DNA from: Streptomyces flaveolus | GTDB taxonomy: Bacteria > Actinomycetota > Actinomycetes > Streptomycetales > Streptomycetaceae | Reading direction: 5' to 3' | Assembly (NCBI RefSeq): GCF_014648815.1 | Contig: NZ_BMRV01000003.1 | Coordinates: 1 to 64,000 of the forward strand | DNA length: 64,000 nt | In this document: positions 10,494 through 18,952 of the stretch, in pieces | Layout: every line of letters starts with the position of its first letter | Numbering within the stretch: the first letter of the stretch is position 1 | Notes under the pieces: generated by a model | Told to the model about the DNA's origin: nothing | Databases searched by the model: none | Seen by the model: the letters and a program-made list of their open reading frames with translations, nothing else | Program-made: the position numbers and the translations under genes

Positions 10494-11435
10494 ATGGCCC
10501 TGACCACGAGTGACGTCGACCGGTTCCAGGCCGCCAGGCCCCGGCTGGAAGCCATCGCCTACCGGCTGCTCGGCTCGGCCGGCGAGGCCGAGGACGCCGT
10601 GCAGGAGACGTTCCTGCGTTGGCAGGCTGCCGACGTCGAGCGGATCGACGTGCCCGACGCCTGGCTGACCAAGGTCCTCACCAACCTCTGTCTCAACCAG
10701 CTGACTTCGGCACGCGTCCGGCGCGAGACGTACGTCGGGAGGTGGCTCCCCGAGCCGCTGCTCGCCGGGGACCCGATGCTCGGCCCGGCCGAGACCGCCG
10801 AGCAGCGCGAGTCGGTGTCGTACGCCGTCCTCGTCCTGCTGGAACGCCTCTCGCCCAACGAGCGGGCGGTCTACGTACTGCGCGAGGCCTTCGACTACCC
10901 GCACCGGGAGATCGCCGAGATCCTCGACATCACCGAGGCCGCCAGCCAGCAGATCCACCATCGGGCCAAGAAGCACGTCGGGGGCGGCAAGGCGCGCACC
11001 GAGATCGACGAGGCGGCAGCCCGGAGGATCGTCGAGGAGTTCCTGGCCGCGGCGACGAGCGGACAGACCGAACCCCTCGTGCGTCTGCTCACCCAGGACG
11101 CCGTCTCCGTCGGCGACGGCGGCGGGAAGGTCCCGGCCCGGGCGAAGGCGTTCGAGGGCGCGCTCGCGGTCGCCAAGTTCCTGCGCGGCCTGTTCACGCC
11201 CAGCGACGCCAAGCGGGCCTACATCGGCGGTGCGCCCGGCATCTACGCCACGACCGCCAACGGCGAACCCGCCGTCGCGGCGGTCGTGGACGGCCGGGTC
11301 GTCGGGATCACGTGCCTGGAGGTGACCGCGGAGGGCATCGTCGCGCTCCGCAGCCAGGTCAACCCCGACAAGCTCGTCCGTGCGACGGAGCAGTGGGCCG
11401 CCGCGGACCACGGGGACCCGCTGTACACCCTCTGA
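10494..11435 (+). CDS. ECF41-type sigma factor (SigJ-like)
   Basis: A 313-residue ECF sigma factor with a fused C-terminal SnoaL-like domain, the hallmark of the ECF41 group, in which the extension acts as a built-in regulator. Region 2 shows YRLLGSAGEAEDAVQETFLRW-type sequence (residues about 23-43), region 4 shows HREIAEILDITEAASQQIHH (about 138-157), and the extension ends in the group signature NPDKL (about residue 296). The ATG was chosen at the family start; the upstream frame is non-coding. ECF41 genes normally control a neighbouring oxidoreductase or carboxymuconolactone-decarboxylase-like gene; here the next gene is an FAD oxidoreductase, the likely target. Confidence 0.92.
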   Translation: MALTTSDVDRFQAARPRLEAIAYRLLGSAGEAEDAVQETFLRWQAADVERIDVPDAWLTKVLTNLCLNQLTSARVRRETYVGRWLPEPLLAGDPMLGPAETAEQRESVSYAVLVLLERLSPNERAVYVLREAFDYPHREIAEILDITEAASQQIHHRAKKHVGGGKARTEIDEAAARRIVEEFLAAATSGQTEPLVRLLTQDAVSVGDGGGKVPARAKAFEGALAVAKFLRGLFTPSDAKRAYIGGAPGIYATTANGEPAVAAVVDGRVVGITCLEVTAEGIVALRSQVNPDKLVRATEQWAAADHGDPLYTL

Positions 11436-11547
11436 ATTCGTGTGACGTGCTTCACACCCCGATCCTGTCAGGAAACGCCGGGCTGTCCGGTTCAAGGGGC
11501 GAAACCGCGCAGAGAGCGGCGGAATCCTCGCAGACAGGAGCAGGCCC

Positions 11548-12750
11548 ATGCAGCACCGCATCGTCGTCCTCGGAGCCGGCTACACCGGAACCGTCGCCGC
11601 CGGCCGCCTCGCCAGGCGGCTGCACAGCGAGGACGTCACCATCACCCTCGTCAACCCGGAGCCCGACTTCGTCGAGCGCATCCGACTGCACCAGCTCGCG
11701 GCCGGCCAGGACCTCAGGCCCCGGCCGTTCGGCGAGATGTTCGCGGACACGGGCGTACGGCTGAAGCTCGCGAAGGTCACCGCCGTGGACGTGGACCGCA
11801 GGACGGTGACGGTCACCGCCGCCGACGGCTCCGGGCAGGAGGAACTGGAGTACGACACTCTGGTCTACGCCCTCGGCAGCGGCTGGAACGACGGGGGCGT
11901 CCCCGGCGTCGTCGAACACGCCCACGAGGTCTCCAGTCGCCCCGGTGCCCTCCGCCTCCGCGACCGTCTGGCCGCCCTGGACGCCGCCCGGCCCGTGGTC
12001 CTGGTCGGCGGCGGCCTGACCAGCCTGGAGGCCGCGACCGAGATCGCCGAGGCCCGTCCGGACCTCGACGTCGCCCTCGCCGTACGCGGCGCCCTCGGCG
12101 ACTGGCTCTCGGAGAAGGGCCGCGCCCACCTGCGGAAGGTGGTGGACGGGCTCGGTATCACGGTGCACGAGCACGCCACGGTCACCGCCGTGGAGGCGGA
12201 CGCGGTGACGACGGCCGACGGCCGGACCGTCCCCGCCGAGGTCACGGTCTGGACCACCGGCTTCGCCGTTCACCCCATAGCCCAGGCCACCAGGCTGGAA
12301 CTCACCGACCGCGGACAGATCGTGGTCGACGCCACGATGCGCTCGGTCTCCCACGAGGACGTCTACGCCGTGGGGGACGCGGCCATGGCGATCGGCCCGG
12401 GCGACAAGCCCCTGCGGATGTCCTGCGCGTCCGGCGTCCCCATGGCCTGGCAGGCCGCCGACGCCATCGCCGCCCGTCTCACCGGCACCGACGTCCCCCA
12501 CGTCTCGATCCGTTACTACCAGCAGTGCATCTCCCTGGGCCGCAAGGAGGGCTTGATCCAGTTCGTCACCGCTGACGACCGAGCGGTCGAGCGCACCCTG
12601 ACGGGCCGCGGGGCCGCCAGGTACAAGGAACTGATCTGCAAGGCCGCGGCCTGGGGCGTCGCCAACCCGACCATGGGCATGCCGTCCCGGCGCCGGCGGG
12701 TCGTACGACCCGCTGTCCGGTTCCCGGCACCGGCCAGGCCGGCGGCCTGA
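11548..12750 (+). CDS. FAD/NAD(P)-dependent oxidoreductase (NDH-2-like)
   Basis: A 400-residue two-dinucleotide-fold flavoprotein resembling type II NADH dehydrogenase or ferredoxin-reductase-like enzymes. The FAD motif is IVVLGAGYTGTVAAGRLARR (residues about 5-24), the NAD(P) motif VVLVGGGLTSLEAATEIAE (about 149-168), and the second FAD motif DVYAVGDAA (about 271-279). No clear membrane anchor is present. It lies 112 bp downstream of the ECF41 sigma gene, the arrangement in which the oxidoreductase is the sigma factor's target. A clear ECF41 promoter pair was not found in the spacer. The last 30 residues are Arg/Pro-rich. Confidence 0.87.
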   Translation: MQHRIVVLGAGYTGTVAAGRLARRLHSEDVTITLVNPEPDFVERIRLHQLAAGQDLRPRPFGEMFADTGVRLKLAKVTAVDVDRRTVTVTAADGSGQEELEYDTLVYALGSGWNDGGVPGVVEHAHEVSSRPGALRLRDRLAALDAARPVVLVGGGLTSLEAATEIAEARPDLDVALAVRGALGDWLSEKGRAHLRKVVDGLGITVHEHATVTAVEADAVTTADGRTVPAEVTVWTTGFAVHPIAQATRLELTDRGQIVVDATMRSVSHEDVYAVGDAAMAIGPGDKPLRMSCASGVPMAWQAADAIAARLTGTDVPHVSIRYYQQCISLGRKEGLIQFVTADDRAVERTLTGRGAARYKELICKAAAWGVANPTMGMPSRRRRVVRPAVRFPAPARPAA

Positions 12751-12758
12751 GGCCGCCG
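12740..12758 (+). terminator. Small hairpin around the oxidoreductase stop codon
   Basis: An 8-bp perfect inverted repeat (CGGCGGCC / GGCCGCCG) with the TGA stop codon as its 3-nt loop. It may act as a weak terminator or slow ribosome release. Confidence 0.4.
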
Positions 12759-12855
12759 ACTCCGGGAGTCGTGCGACCACGCCGTTCCACGTCGGTGAGC
12801 AGCGGGAAACGGCTGAGACGGGCGCCGGTCGCCACACGGACCGGCGCCGTCGCCG

Positions 12856-13020
12856 TCAGTGCGCGGAGGCGGCCTCCGCCTCGACGCCACCGTCCGACGC
12901 CGTGAGCGTCACCCCGGCGGCGGGACGGTGCCTCGGGACGAACGAGGCGATGACGAAGGCGAGCAGGGCCGCACCGGCGCCGATGCCCATGACCACCCTG
13001 AAGGCGTTGCGGGCAGGGCG
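12856..13020 (-). pseudogene. C-terminal remnant of an MFS transporter
   Basis: About 55 residues ending in a normal stop read ARNAFRVVMGIGAGAALLAF followed by VIASFVPRH and an acidic tail. This is the last transmembrane helix and tail of a 14-TM DHA2/EmrB-type major facilitator exporter. No start codon or other membrane helices exist: the sequence runs directly into the first codons of a TetR regulator on the opposite strand. In intact loci of this kind the exporter and its TetR repressor are divergently transcribed, so a deletion has taken most of the exporter, the promoter region and the first TetR codon(s). Confidence 0.75.
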
Positions 13021-13677
13021 GTACGGGCGGAACAGGTCAGCGCGACCCGGCAGCTGATCCTGACCACGGCCGAGCGGCTGTTCGCCGAGCACGGGTGTAC
13101 GCGGTCTCCAACCGCCAGGTCGGCGAGGCCGCCGGGCAGGGCAACAACGCCGCGGTCGGCTACCACTTCGGCACGAAGGCGGATCTGGTCCGCGCCATCG
13201 CCCAGCGGCACTCCGAGCGCGTCGAGGAGCTGCGGGCCCGGCAGCCGGCCGCGCTCGGCGACGCGCCGGATCTGCGTGACTGGGTGGACTGCCTGGTGCG
13301 CCCGCAGTTCGACCATCTGGCGGCACTGGGCAGCCCGACCCGGTACGCGCGGTTCTGTGCCCAGGTCATGACCGACCCGGCGCTGCGGCAGATCATGGTC
13401 GACGAGTCACGCGGCTCCTCGTCGCTGCGCGAGATCATCGCCGGACGGAACCGGTGCATGCCGGCGCTGCCGGACGGTCCGGGCCGAGCGGGGCGACATG
13501 GCGCGCCACCTCATCGTGCACACGGCGGCCGAGCGGGAACGCGCCCTCGCCGAAGGGCGTCCGACCCCTCGCGCCAGCTGGCGGGAGGCGGCCGACGGGC
13601 TGGCCGACGCGATCGTGGGGATGTGGCTCGCGCCCGTCACGCCCCGGCGCGGGGAGCGCAGGGACGCCCGGCTGTGA
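13021..13677 (+). pseudogene. Frameshifted TetR-family regulator
   Basis: A TetR repressor read in three frames. Frame A gives the start of the HTH domain, VRAEQVSATRQLILTTAERL then FAEHG. After about 13093 one base is missing and frame B continues with YAVSNRQVGEAAGQGNNAAV, YHFGTKADLVRAI and most of the ligand domain to about 13470. A second shift then puts the C-terminal part, RAERGDMARHLIVHTAAERE to a stop after RRDARL, in a third frame. The start codon is also lost at the junction with the MFS fragment. Two shifts plus the truncated partner point to a decayed efflux locus; sequencing error at the GGG run near 13091 could explain one shift but not the lost exporter. Confidence 0.78.
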
Positions 13678-13702
13678 CAGGGCGTGAAGCCTCGGGGTTC
13701 TT

Positions 13703-14815
13703 TCAGCCCTGGAAGAAGGCGAGCATCTTCCGGGCGGCGTCCGGTGACGTCAGCAGATCCTGCATTCTCGCGGACATCCGGGCGGCAGCGCCGGTGCGTT
13801 CGAACATCTCGCGTTCGTATTCCTCGACGGCGGCGGAAAAGTCGTCCGGGTGCGCGGCCAGCGCCAGGCCGAGCAGTGCGCCGTCGAGCAGCGCCATGTT
13901 GGCGCCCTCTCCCACCGGCGGCATCAGGTGCGCGGCATCGCCGAGCAGCGTGACGCCCGGCGTCGACGGCCAGGTCAGACCGGCCGGGAGAGTGAAGATC
14001 GCCCGCGGCACGATCGTGTCGTCGCAGGCCGCGATCAGCGCGGTGAACCGCGAGTCCCAGCCGGGGAGCAGGTCGATCAGCCGCTCCCGGGCGGCGGCCG
14101 GGTCGTCGAACGGAATCCCGCTGGTGGCGAACCAGTCCTCGGCGGTGTCGTAGAAGCTGATGCCGATGCGGACGCGGCCGTCACCGTTGCGCTGCGCCGC
14201 CAGGGACATCCCGTTGCCGAGCACCCAGTAGTTGCCGCGCCCGAGCATCGCCGCGAGGTCGGGGTGCGTGCGGTCGATGTCGGGAATGCCGACCTCGACG
14301 ACGTTCTGGCCGATGTGCACCGGACGCGCGTCGGTGAGCAGCGCGCGCACCCGGGACTGCGCGCCGTCCGCGCCGACCAGCAGGTCGTACGGCGCACTGC
14401 TGCCGTCGGCGAAGTGCACCAGGCCCTTGTCGGTGGAGGCGGAGGTGAACGCCTGCCCCCAGCGCACCGTGTCGGCGGGGAGGGAGTCCAGCAGCAGGTT
14501 CCGCAGGTCGGCGCGGTCGACCTCGGGCCGGTCGGGCGGGGCGTCGTCGGGGGTGTCCTCCTGGAACAGCAGGGTGCCGTCCGGTTCGAGAAGGCGCATG
14601 TCCTGGCCTTCACCACGGGCGATCGCGAAGAACTGGTCGAGCAGACCGGCCTCGCGCAGCGCCCGCTGTCCGGAGTGGATGTCGAGCATGCCGCCCTGAC
14701 CGCGCGCGTCGCGTGACGCTTCCCGTTCGTGGACGACGGCCTCGATGCCGTGCACGTGCAGCACGCGGGCCAGAGCCAGGCCGCCGAGGCCGGCTCCGAT
14801 GATGGCGATCGTCAT
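13703..14815 (-). CDS. FAD-dependent monooxygenase (TetX/PHBH-like)
   Basis: A 370-residue class A flavin monooxygenase of the kind that hydroxylates aromatic or polyketide substrates; TetX is a relative. The FAD Rossmann motif IAIIGAGLGGLALARVLH lies at residues about 3-20, DLLVGADGAQSRVRALL (the DG motif region) at about 150-167, and LLGDAAHLMPPVGEGAN (the GD motif) at about 286-302. A GGGAGGGG ribosome site precedes the ATG. The gene is divergent from a TetR repressor, with a paired operator in the 72-bp gap, so it is probably induced by a small molecule. The substrate is unknown; drug inactivation is a possibility only. Confidence 0.88.
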   Translation of the reverse strand: MTIAIIGAGLGGLALARVLHVHGIEAVVHEREASRDARGQGGMLDIHSGQRALREAGLLDQFFAIARGEGQDMRLLEPDGTLLFQEDTPDDAPPDRPEVDRADLRNLLLDSLPADTVRWGQAFTSASTDKGLVHFADGSSAPYDLLVGADGAQSRVRALLTDARPVHIGQNVVEVGIPDIDRTHPDLAAMLGRGNYWVLGNGMSLAAQRNGDGRVRIGISFYDTAEDWFATSGIPFDDPAAARERLIDLLPGWDSRFTALIAACDDTIVPRAIFTLPAGLTWPSTPGVTLLGDAAHLMPPVGEGANMALLDGALLGLALAAHPDDFSAAVEEYEREMFERTGAAARMSARMQDLLTSPDAARKMLAFFQG

Positions 14816-14831
14816 GATGGCTTCCCCTCCC

Positions 14832-14863
14832 GATACACCGTACGAGTCGATACAGCGTATCGG
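14832..14863. promoter_or_regulatory. Two-site operator between monooxygenase and TetR
   Basis: A perfect inverted repeat CGATAC-AGC-GTATCG (14849-14863) is preceded, 17 bp earlier, by a near copy CGATAC-ACC-GTACGA (14832-14846). Both lie in the short divergent gap, where a TetR dimer would cover both promoters. Binding by the neighbouring TetR protein is inferred from position and symmetry. Confidence 0.7.
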
Positions 14864-14887
14864 ACGATGCTGTGTAGGGTGAGCGGC

Positions 14888-15568
14888 ATGTTGGTGTGGG
14901 AGAGGCCGGAGCCGCCGAATCGACCCGTGCCGGCCCCGCTGAGCCGCGACCTGATCGTGCGGGCGGCGATCCGGCTCGCCGACGCGGACGGCCTGGACGC
15001 GGTGTCGCTGCGCAAGGTGGCCGCCGCGCTGGGCGTCGGGCCGATGCGGCTGTACGGCTACATCACCAGCAAGGAGGAGCTGCTCGACCTGATGGTCGAC
15101 GCCGTCCACGGCGAGATCCGGCCGGTCGGAGACGGGTGGCGGGAGGTGCTCCTGTCTCTTGCCGAGACCACGCGGCACGCCGTTCACGAGCACGAATGGC
15201 TCGCCGACCTCCTGGGCGGCCGGCCCCAGCTCGGGCCGAACGCGCTGGCCACCGGGGAGACCGTGGTGGCCGCACTGGGAGGCATCGACGTGGACGCCGT
15301 CATGCCGGTGGTCGGCGCGGTCAACGCGTACGTGATCGGCGCGGTGCGCCGGGAGATCGCCGAGCGACGCGCCGAGCGGGCCACCGGGATGGACGAGAAG
15401 CGCTGGCAGGCCTCACTCGGGCCCTATCTGCAACGGACCCTCGCCACCGGCCGGCTGCCGGCGCTCGCCCGGGTGGTGCACGACGCCGCCCACCTGGACG
15501 CCGACCACACCTTCCGGATGGGCCTCGACTTCGTGCTCGACGGCATCGAGGCCCGCATCGCGCGATGA
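14888..15568 (+). CDS. TetR-family repressor (TetR_C type)
   Basis: A 226-residue regulator. The N-terminal HTH is IVRAAIRLADADGLDAVSLR / KVAAALGVGPMRLYGYITSK (residues about 23-62), with the tetracycline-repressor-type C-terminal domain after it (the ERRAE..MDEKRWQ region and a helical dimer interface). Starts of the sort MLVWERPEPP are common in this subfamily. It most likely represses the divergent FAD monooxygenase and itself through the paired inverted repeat in between. The ligand is unknown. Confidence 0.88.
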   Translation: MLVWERPEPPNRPVPAPLSRDLIVRAAIRLADADGLDAVSLRKVAAALGVGPMRLYGYITSKEELLDLMVDAVHGEIRPVGDGWREVLLSLAETTRHAVHEHEWLADLLGGRPQLGPNALATGETVVAALGGIDVDAVMPVVGAVNAYVIGAVRREIAERRAERATGMDEKRWQASLGPYLQRTLATGRLPALARVVHDAAHLDADHTFRMGLDFVLDGIEARIAR

Positions 15569-15679
15569 CGCCAGGCCGGGGACAGCATGCTCGCCACCGT
15601 CGCCCACCCTCGGGCACCGGCGGCACCCCCGTTTCTACCGTCCAGTACTATCGCGCGGCAGGCCCCCAGAGGAGGAACC

Positions 15680-16060
15680 GTGTCACGGTCCGAACGCTCA
15701 CCCCTGCTGCTCGCCGGCCTGCTGGCCACCGCGGGCGTCGCCCACTTCGCCCAGCCCCGCCCCTTCGACGCGACGGTGCCGCGCAGCCTGCCGGGCACAC
15801 CCCGGGCATGGACGTACGCCAGCGGCGTCGCCGAACTGGCGCTGGCCGCCGGCCTCGCCGTTCCCCGTACCCGCAAGGCCGCCGCGCTGGCCACCGCGGC
15901 CTTCTTCGTCGGCGTCTTCCCCGCCAACGTCAAGATGGCCGTCGACTGGCGGCACCGCCCCGCCCCCCAGAAGGCCGCCGCCTACGGCCGGCTGCCCGTC
16001 CAGCTGCCGCTCGTGCTCTGGGCCCGCAGCGTCGCCAAGGACTGCGAGGGCCGGTCGTGA
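15680..16060 (+). CDS. DoxX-like small membrane protein
   Basis: A 126-residue integral membrane protein with about four hydrophobic segments (near residues 8-20, 45-62, 68-85 and 105-120), resembling the DoxX/YphA family. The stretch GVAHFAQPRPFDATVPRSLP followed by TYASGVAELALAAGL is typical of Streptomyces members. The GTG start has AGGAGGAA just upstream. Its stop overlaps the next start (GTGA), so it is coupled to a thioredoxin-like peroxidase. In other actinobacteria DoxX proteins are tied to redox and sulfur stress complexes; here that is inference. Confidence 0.8.
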   Translation: MSRSERSPLLLAGLLATAGVAHFAQPRPFDATVPRSLPGTPRAWTYASGVAELALAAGLAVPRTRKAAALATAAFFVGVFPANVKMAVDWRHRPAPQKAAAYGRLPVQLPLVLWARSVAKDCEGRS

Positions 16061-16524
16061 GCCGCCTTCCCGCCGTCGGTGACACGGTCGACGACTTCAC
16101 GCTGCCGGACGAGACCGGCACCCCGCGCCGCCTGTCCGAACTGCTCGCCGACGGGCCGGTCGTCCTCTTCTTCTACCCCGCCGCCATGACCCCCGGCTGC
16201 ACGGCGGAGGCCTGCCACTTCCGCGACCTCGCCGCCGAGTTCGCCGCGGCCGGCGCCCGGCCGGTGGGCATCAGCGGCGACCCCGTCGAACGCCAGCAGG
16301 AGTTCGCGGGGCGTCACACCCTCGGCATGCCGCTGCTGTCCGACACCGACGGCACGGTCCGCGAGCTTTTCGGGGTGAAACGCGGACTCAGCCTGGCCCC
16401 CACCAAGCGGGTCACCTTCGTCGTCGGGCAGGACCGCACCGTGCTCGAGGTCGTCCGCAGTGAACTGCGCATGAACACGCACGCCGACCGCGCCCTCGCC
16501 GCGCTGCGCGCTCACCGCGGGTAA
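16057..16524 (+). CDS. Peroxiredoxin, BCP/PrxQ type
   Basis: A 155-residue thiol peroxidase that reduces H2O2 and organic hydroperoxides in the cytoplasm. The catalytic motif is AAMTPGCTAEACHFRD with the peroxidatic Cys at about residue 48 and the probable resolving Cys at 53, the spacing of atypical two-cysteine BCP/PrxQ enzymes. The fold is complete (VGDTVDDFTLPDETG at the start, KRVTFVVGQD near the end). It is translationally coupled to the DoxX-like gene through a 4-bp overlap, suggesting a membrane-associated redox unit. Length is normal for the family. Confidence 0.9.
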   Translation: MSRLPAVGDTVDDFTLPDETGTPRRLSELLADGPVVLFFYPAAMTPGCTAEACHFRDLAAEFAAAGARPVGISGDPVERQQEFAGRHTLGMPLLSDTDGTVRELFGVKRGLSLAPTKRVTFVVGQDRTVLEVVRSELRMNTHADRALAALRAHRG

Positions 16525-16563
16525 CCCACCCGACCCACCGGCCTGCGGTTGAAACCGGTTCGC

Positions 16564-18927
16564 ATGGGGTCAATCCTGGACGCTATGGAGCATGCCTCCG
16601 CCGTGGCGACCCTGGACGCCCGCGGCACACTGACGGGGTGGAGCGAGGGCGCCCGGCGGCTGACCGGCTATCCGGCCGAGGAGGTCGTCGGGCGGCCCGC
16701 GCGGGACCTGCTCGCCCGGGAGGAGCCGCCCGGAGCCCTCTCGACGCTGTCGGGCACGGCCGTGCTCCGCCACCGCGACGGCTCGACCCTGACCCTGTCC
16801 CTGCGCGGCTGCCCCCTGCTGGGGGCGGCCGGCACACCGTACGGGTACGCGGTGACCGTCTCGCCGCCCGACGAGCGCACCCTTCTGCTGACCGGGGAGA
16901 CCTTCCAGCAGGCGTCCCTGGCGATGTCCGTCCACGACATCCGGCAGCGCTATCTGCGGGTCAACGACACGGCGCAGCGGATGCTGGGTGCGCCGGAGGA
17001 AGCACTGATCGGCCGGCAGCTCCCGGAGGTCATGGAGGAGATCGACGCCAACGGGTCGGGATTCCTGCGGCACCTGCGGCAGGTCGTCGACACCGGCCGG
17101 TCCGCGCGCTACGAGACCCTCACGCCCGCCTCCTCCCGGCTCGGCGAGCACGCCTGGACCATCGAGATGTGGCCGCTGCGCGACGCGGCCGGTGACGTGG
17201 CCGCCGTGGCCGTGGCGGGGTTCGAGAGCACGGAGCAGCACCGGACCCGGCAGCGGCTGGCCCTGCTGAACGAGGCCGCGACCGCGATCGGCACCACCCT
17301 GGACGTGGTGCGCACCGCCGAGGAACTGATCGACATCCTCGTGCCGCGGTTCACCGACTTCGCCAGCGTCGACCTGCTCGACTGGGTCCTCGGCGCGGAC
17401 GAACCGCTCGCGGTGCCGGCCGAGGACATCGTGCTGCGCCGAGTCGCCCACGAATCCGCCGCCCAGGGGCTTCCGAGGCCGTCCGTGCGTCTGGGCGACA
17501 CCGACGTGTACCCGTCCTGCTCCGCGCCCGCGCGGGCGCTCCGGGAGGGCCGGCCGGTCCTCACGGGCCCGGGAGACCCGGACTTCGACGGGTGGATGCG
17601 GGTGCGCAACGAGCAGGTTCCCGCCAACCGGCCGTTCCGCGACCGCGTCAGCTCCACCCTGGCGATTCCGCTGCGGGCCCGCGGCACCACCATGGGCGTC
17701 GCGACGGCGATGCGCGTCACTCCCCGGGACGCGTTCGCCCCCGACGACATCGTCCTGGCCGAGGAACTGGCCAGCCGGGCCGCCGTCTGTATCGACAACG
17801 CCCGCCGCTTCGCCCGCGAGCGCTCCACCGCGCTCGCCCTCCAGCACAGCCTCCTGCCCAAGGGCCTGCCCGGCCAGTCCGCTGTCGAAGTGGCCCACCG
17901 CTATCTGCCCTCCGGCTCGGCGGCCGGCATCGGCGGCGACTGGTTCGACGTGATCCCGCTCTCCGGCAGCCGGGTCGCCCTGGTCGTCGGCGACGTCGTC
18001 GGCCACGGCATCCCGTCCTCCGCCACCATGGGCCGCCTGTGCACGGCCGTCCGCACCCTCGCCGACGTGGACCTGCCTCCCGACGAGCTCCTCACCCACC
18101 TCGACGACCTCGTCGCCCACCTCGCCGCGGACGGTGGCGCCGACGAGGTCGCCGAACTGGGCGCCACCTGCCTCTACGCCGTCTACGACCCCGTCACCAG
18201 CTGCCTCGCCCTCGCCTCCGCCGGCCACCCCGCGCCCGCCCTCGTGCTCCCCGACGGCACCACCCGCCTCCTCTCCGTCAGCGCCGGGCCACCGCTCGGT
18301 GTCGGCGGACTGCCCTTCGAGGCGACCGAGGTGATCCTGTCCGAGGGCTCCGTCGTCGCGCTGTACACCGACGGTCTCCTGGAGGACCCCGACCACGACA
18401 TCGACCACGCCACCACGGAGCTGTGCCGCGCGCTGACCGCTCCCGCGAACTCGCTGGACGCCCTGTGCGACAGCGTGCTCAAGGCCGTGCTGCCGGCGGA
18501 ACCCGGCGACGACGTGGCTCTACTGCTGGCCCGCACCCGGGCGCTGGGCACGGACCAGGTCGCCACGTGGGAGGTCACCCCGGACCCCGCGCACGTGGCA
18601 GGCGTCCGGCGGTCCGTCACCGAGCGGCTGGCGGCATGGGGGCTGGACGAGGCGGCGTTCGTCACCGAACTGGTCGTCAGCGAGCTCGTCACCAACGCGA
18701 TCCGGTACGGCGAACCGCCCGTCCAGCTGCGCCTCATCCGCGACCGCACGCTGATCTGCGAGGTCTCCGACGCCAGCTCCACCTCGCCGCATCTGCGCCG
18801 GGCCCACGCCTTCGACGAGGGCGGCCGGGGGCTGCTGCTGGTCGCTCAGCTCACCCAGCGCTGGGGCAGCCGCCAGACCGGCGTCGGCAAGACCATCTGG
18901 GCCGAACAGCCACTGCCCCCGGAGTGA
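16564..18927 (+). CDS. PAS-PAS-GAF-PP2C-HATPase signalling phosphatase
   Basis: A 787-residue multi-domain regulator: PAS 1 (about 5-110), PAS 2 (about 115-225), GAF (about 235-425), a SpoIIE/RsbU-type PP2C phosphatase (about 430-655; metal-site parts GIGGDWFDVIPL and VVGDVVGHGIPSSATM), and an RsbW-like HATPase domain (about 670-787; VTELVVSELVTNAIRYGEPP as N-box). Such proteins both dephosphorylate anti-anti-sigma factors and may act as anti-sigma kinases, linking signals to SigB/F-type factors. The start is uncertain: the ATG giving MGSILDAMEHAS was taken, but another ATG seven codons later and a TTG upstream are possible, and none has a clear ribosome site. Confidence 0.88.
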   Translation: MGSILDAMEHASAVATLDARGTLTGWSEGARRLTGYPAEEVVGRPARDLLAREEPPGALSTLSGTAVLRHRDGSTLTLSLRGCPLLGAAGTPYGYAVTVSPPDERTLLLTGETFQQASLAMSVHDIRQRYLRVNDTAQRMLGAPEEALIGRQLPEVMEEIDANGSGFLRHLRQVVDTGRSARYETLTPASSRLGEHAWTIEMWPLRDAAGDVAAVAVAGFESTEQHRTRQRLALLNEAATAIGTTLDVVRTAEELIDILVPRFTDFASVDLLDWVLGADEPLAVPAEDIVLRRVAHESAAQGLPRPSVRLGDTDVYPSCSAPARALREGRPVLTGPGDPDFDGWMRVRNEQVPANRPFRDRVSSTLAIPLRARGTTMGVATAMRVTPRDAFAPDDIVLAEELASRAAVCIDNARRFARERSTALALQHSLLPKGLPGQSAVEVAHRYLPSGSAAGIGGDWFDVIPLSGSRVALVVGDVVGHGIPSSATMGRLCTAVRTLADVDLPPDELLTHLDDLVAHLAADGGADEVAELGATCLYAVYDPVTSCLALASAGHPAPALVLPDGTTRLLSVSAGPPLGVGGLPFEATEVILSEGSVVALYTDGLLEDPDHDIDHATTELCRALTAPANSLDALCDSVLKAVLPAEPGDDVALLLARTRALGTDQVATWEVTPDPAHVAGVRRSVTERLAAWGLDEAAFVTELVVSELVTNAIRYGEPPVQLRLIRDRTLICEVSDASSTSPHLRRAHAFDEGGRGLLLVAQLTQRWGSRQTGVGKTIWAEQPLPPE

Positions 18928-18952
18928 GACGCCCCGCCCCCTGTGCCTTCCC

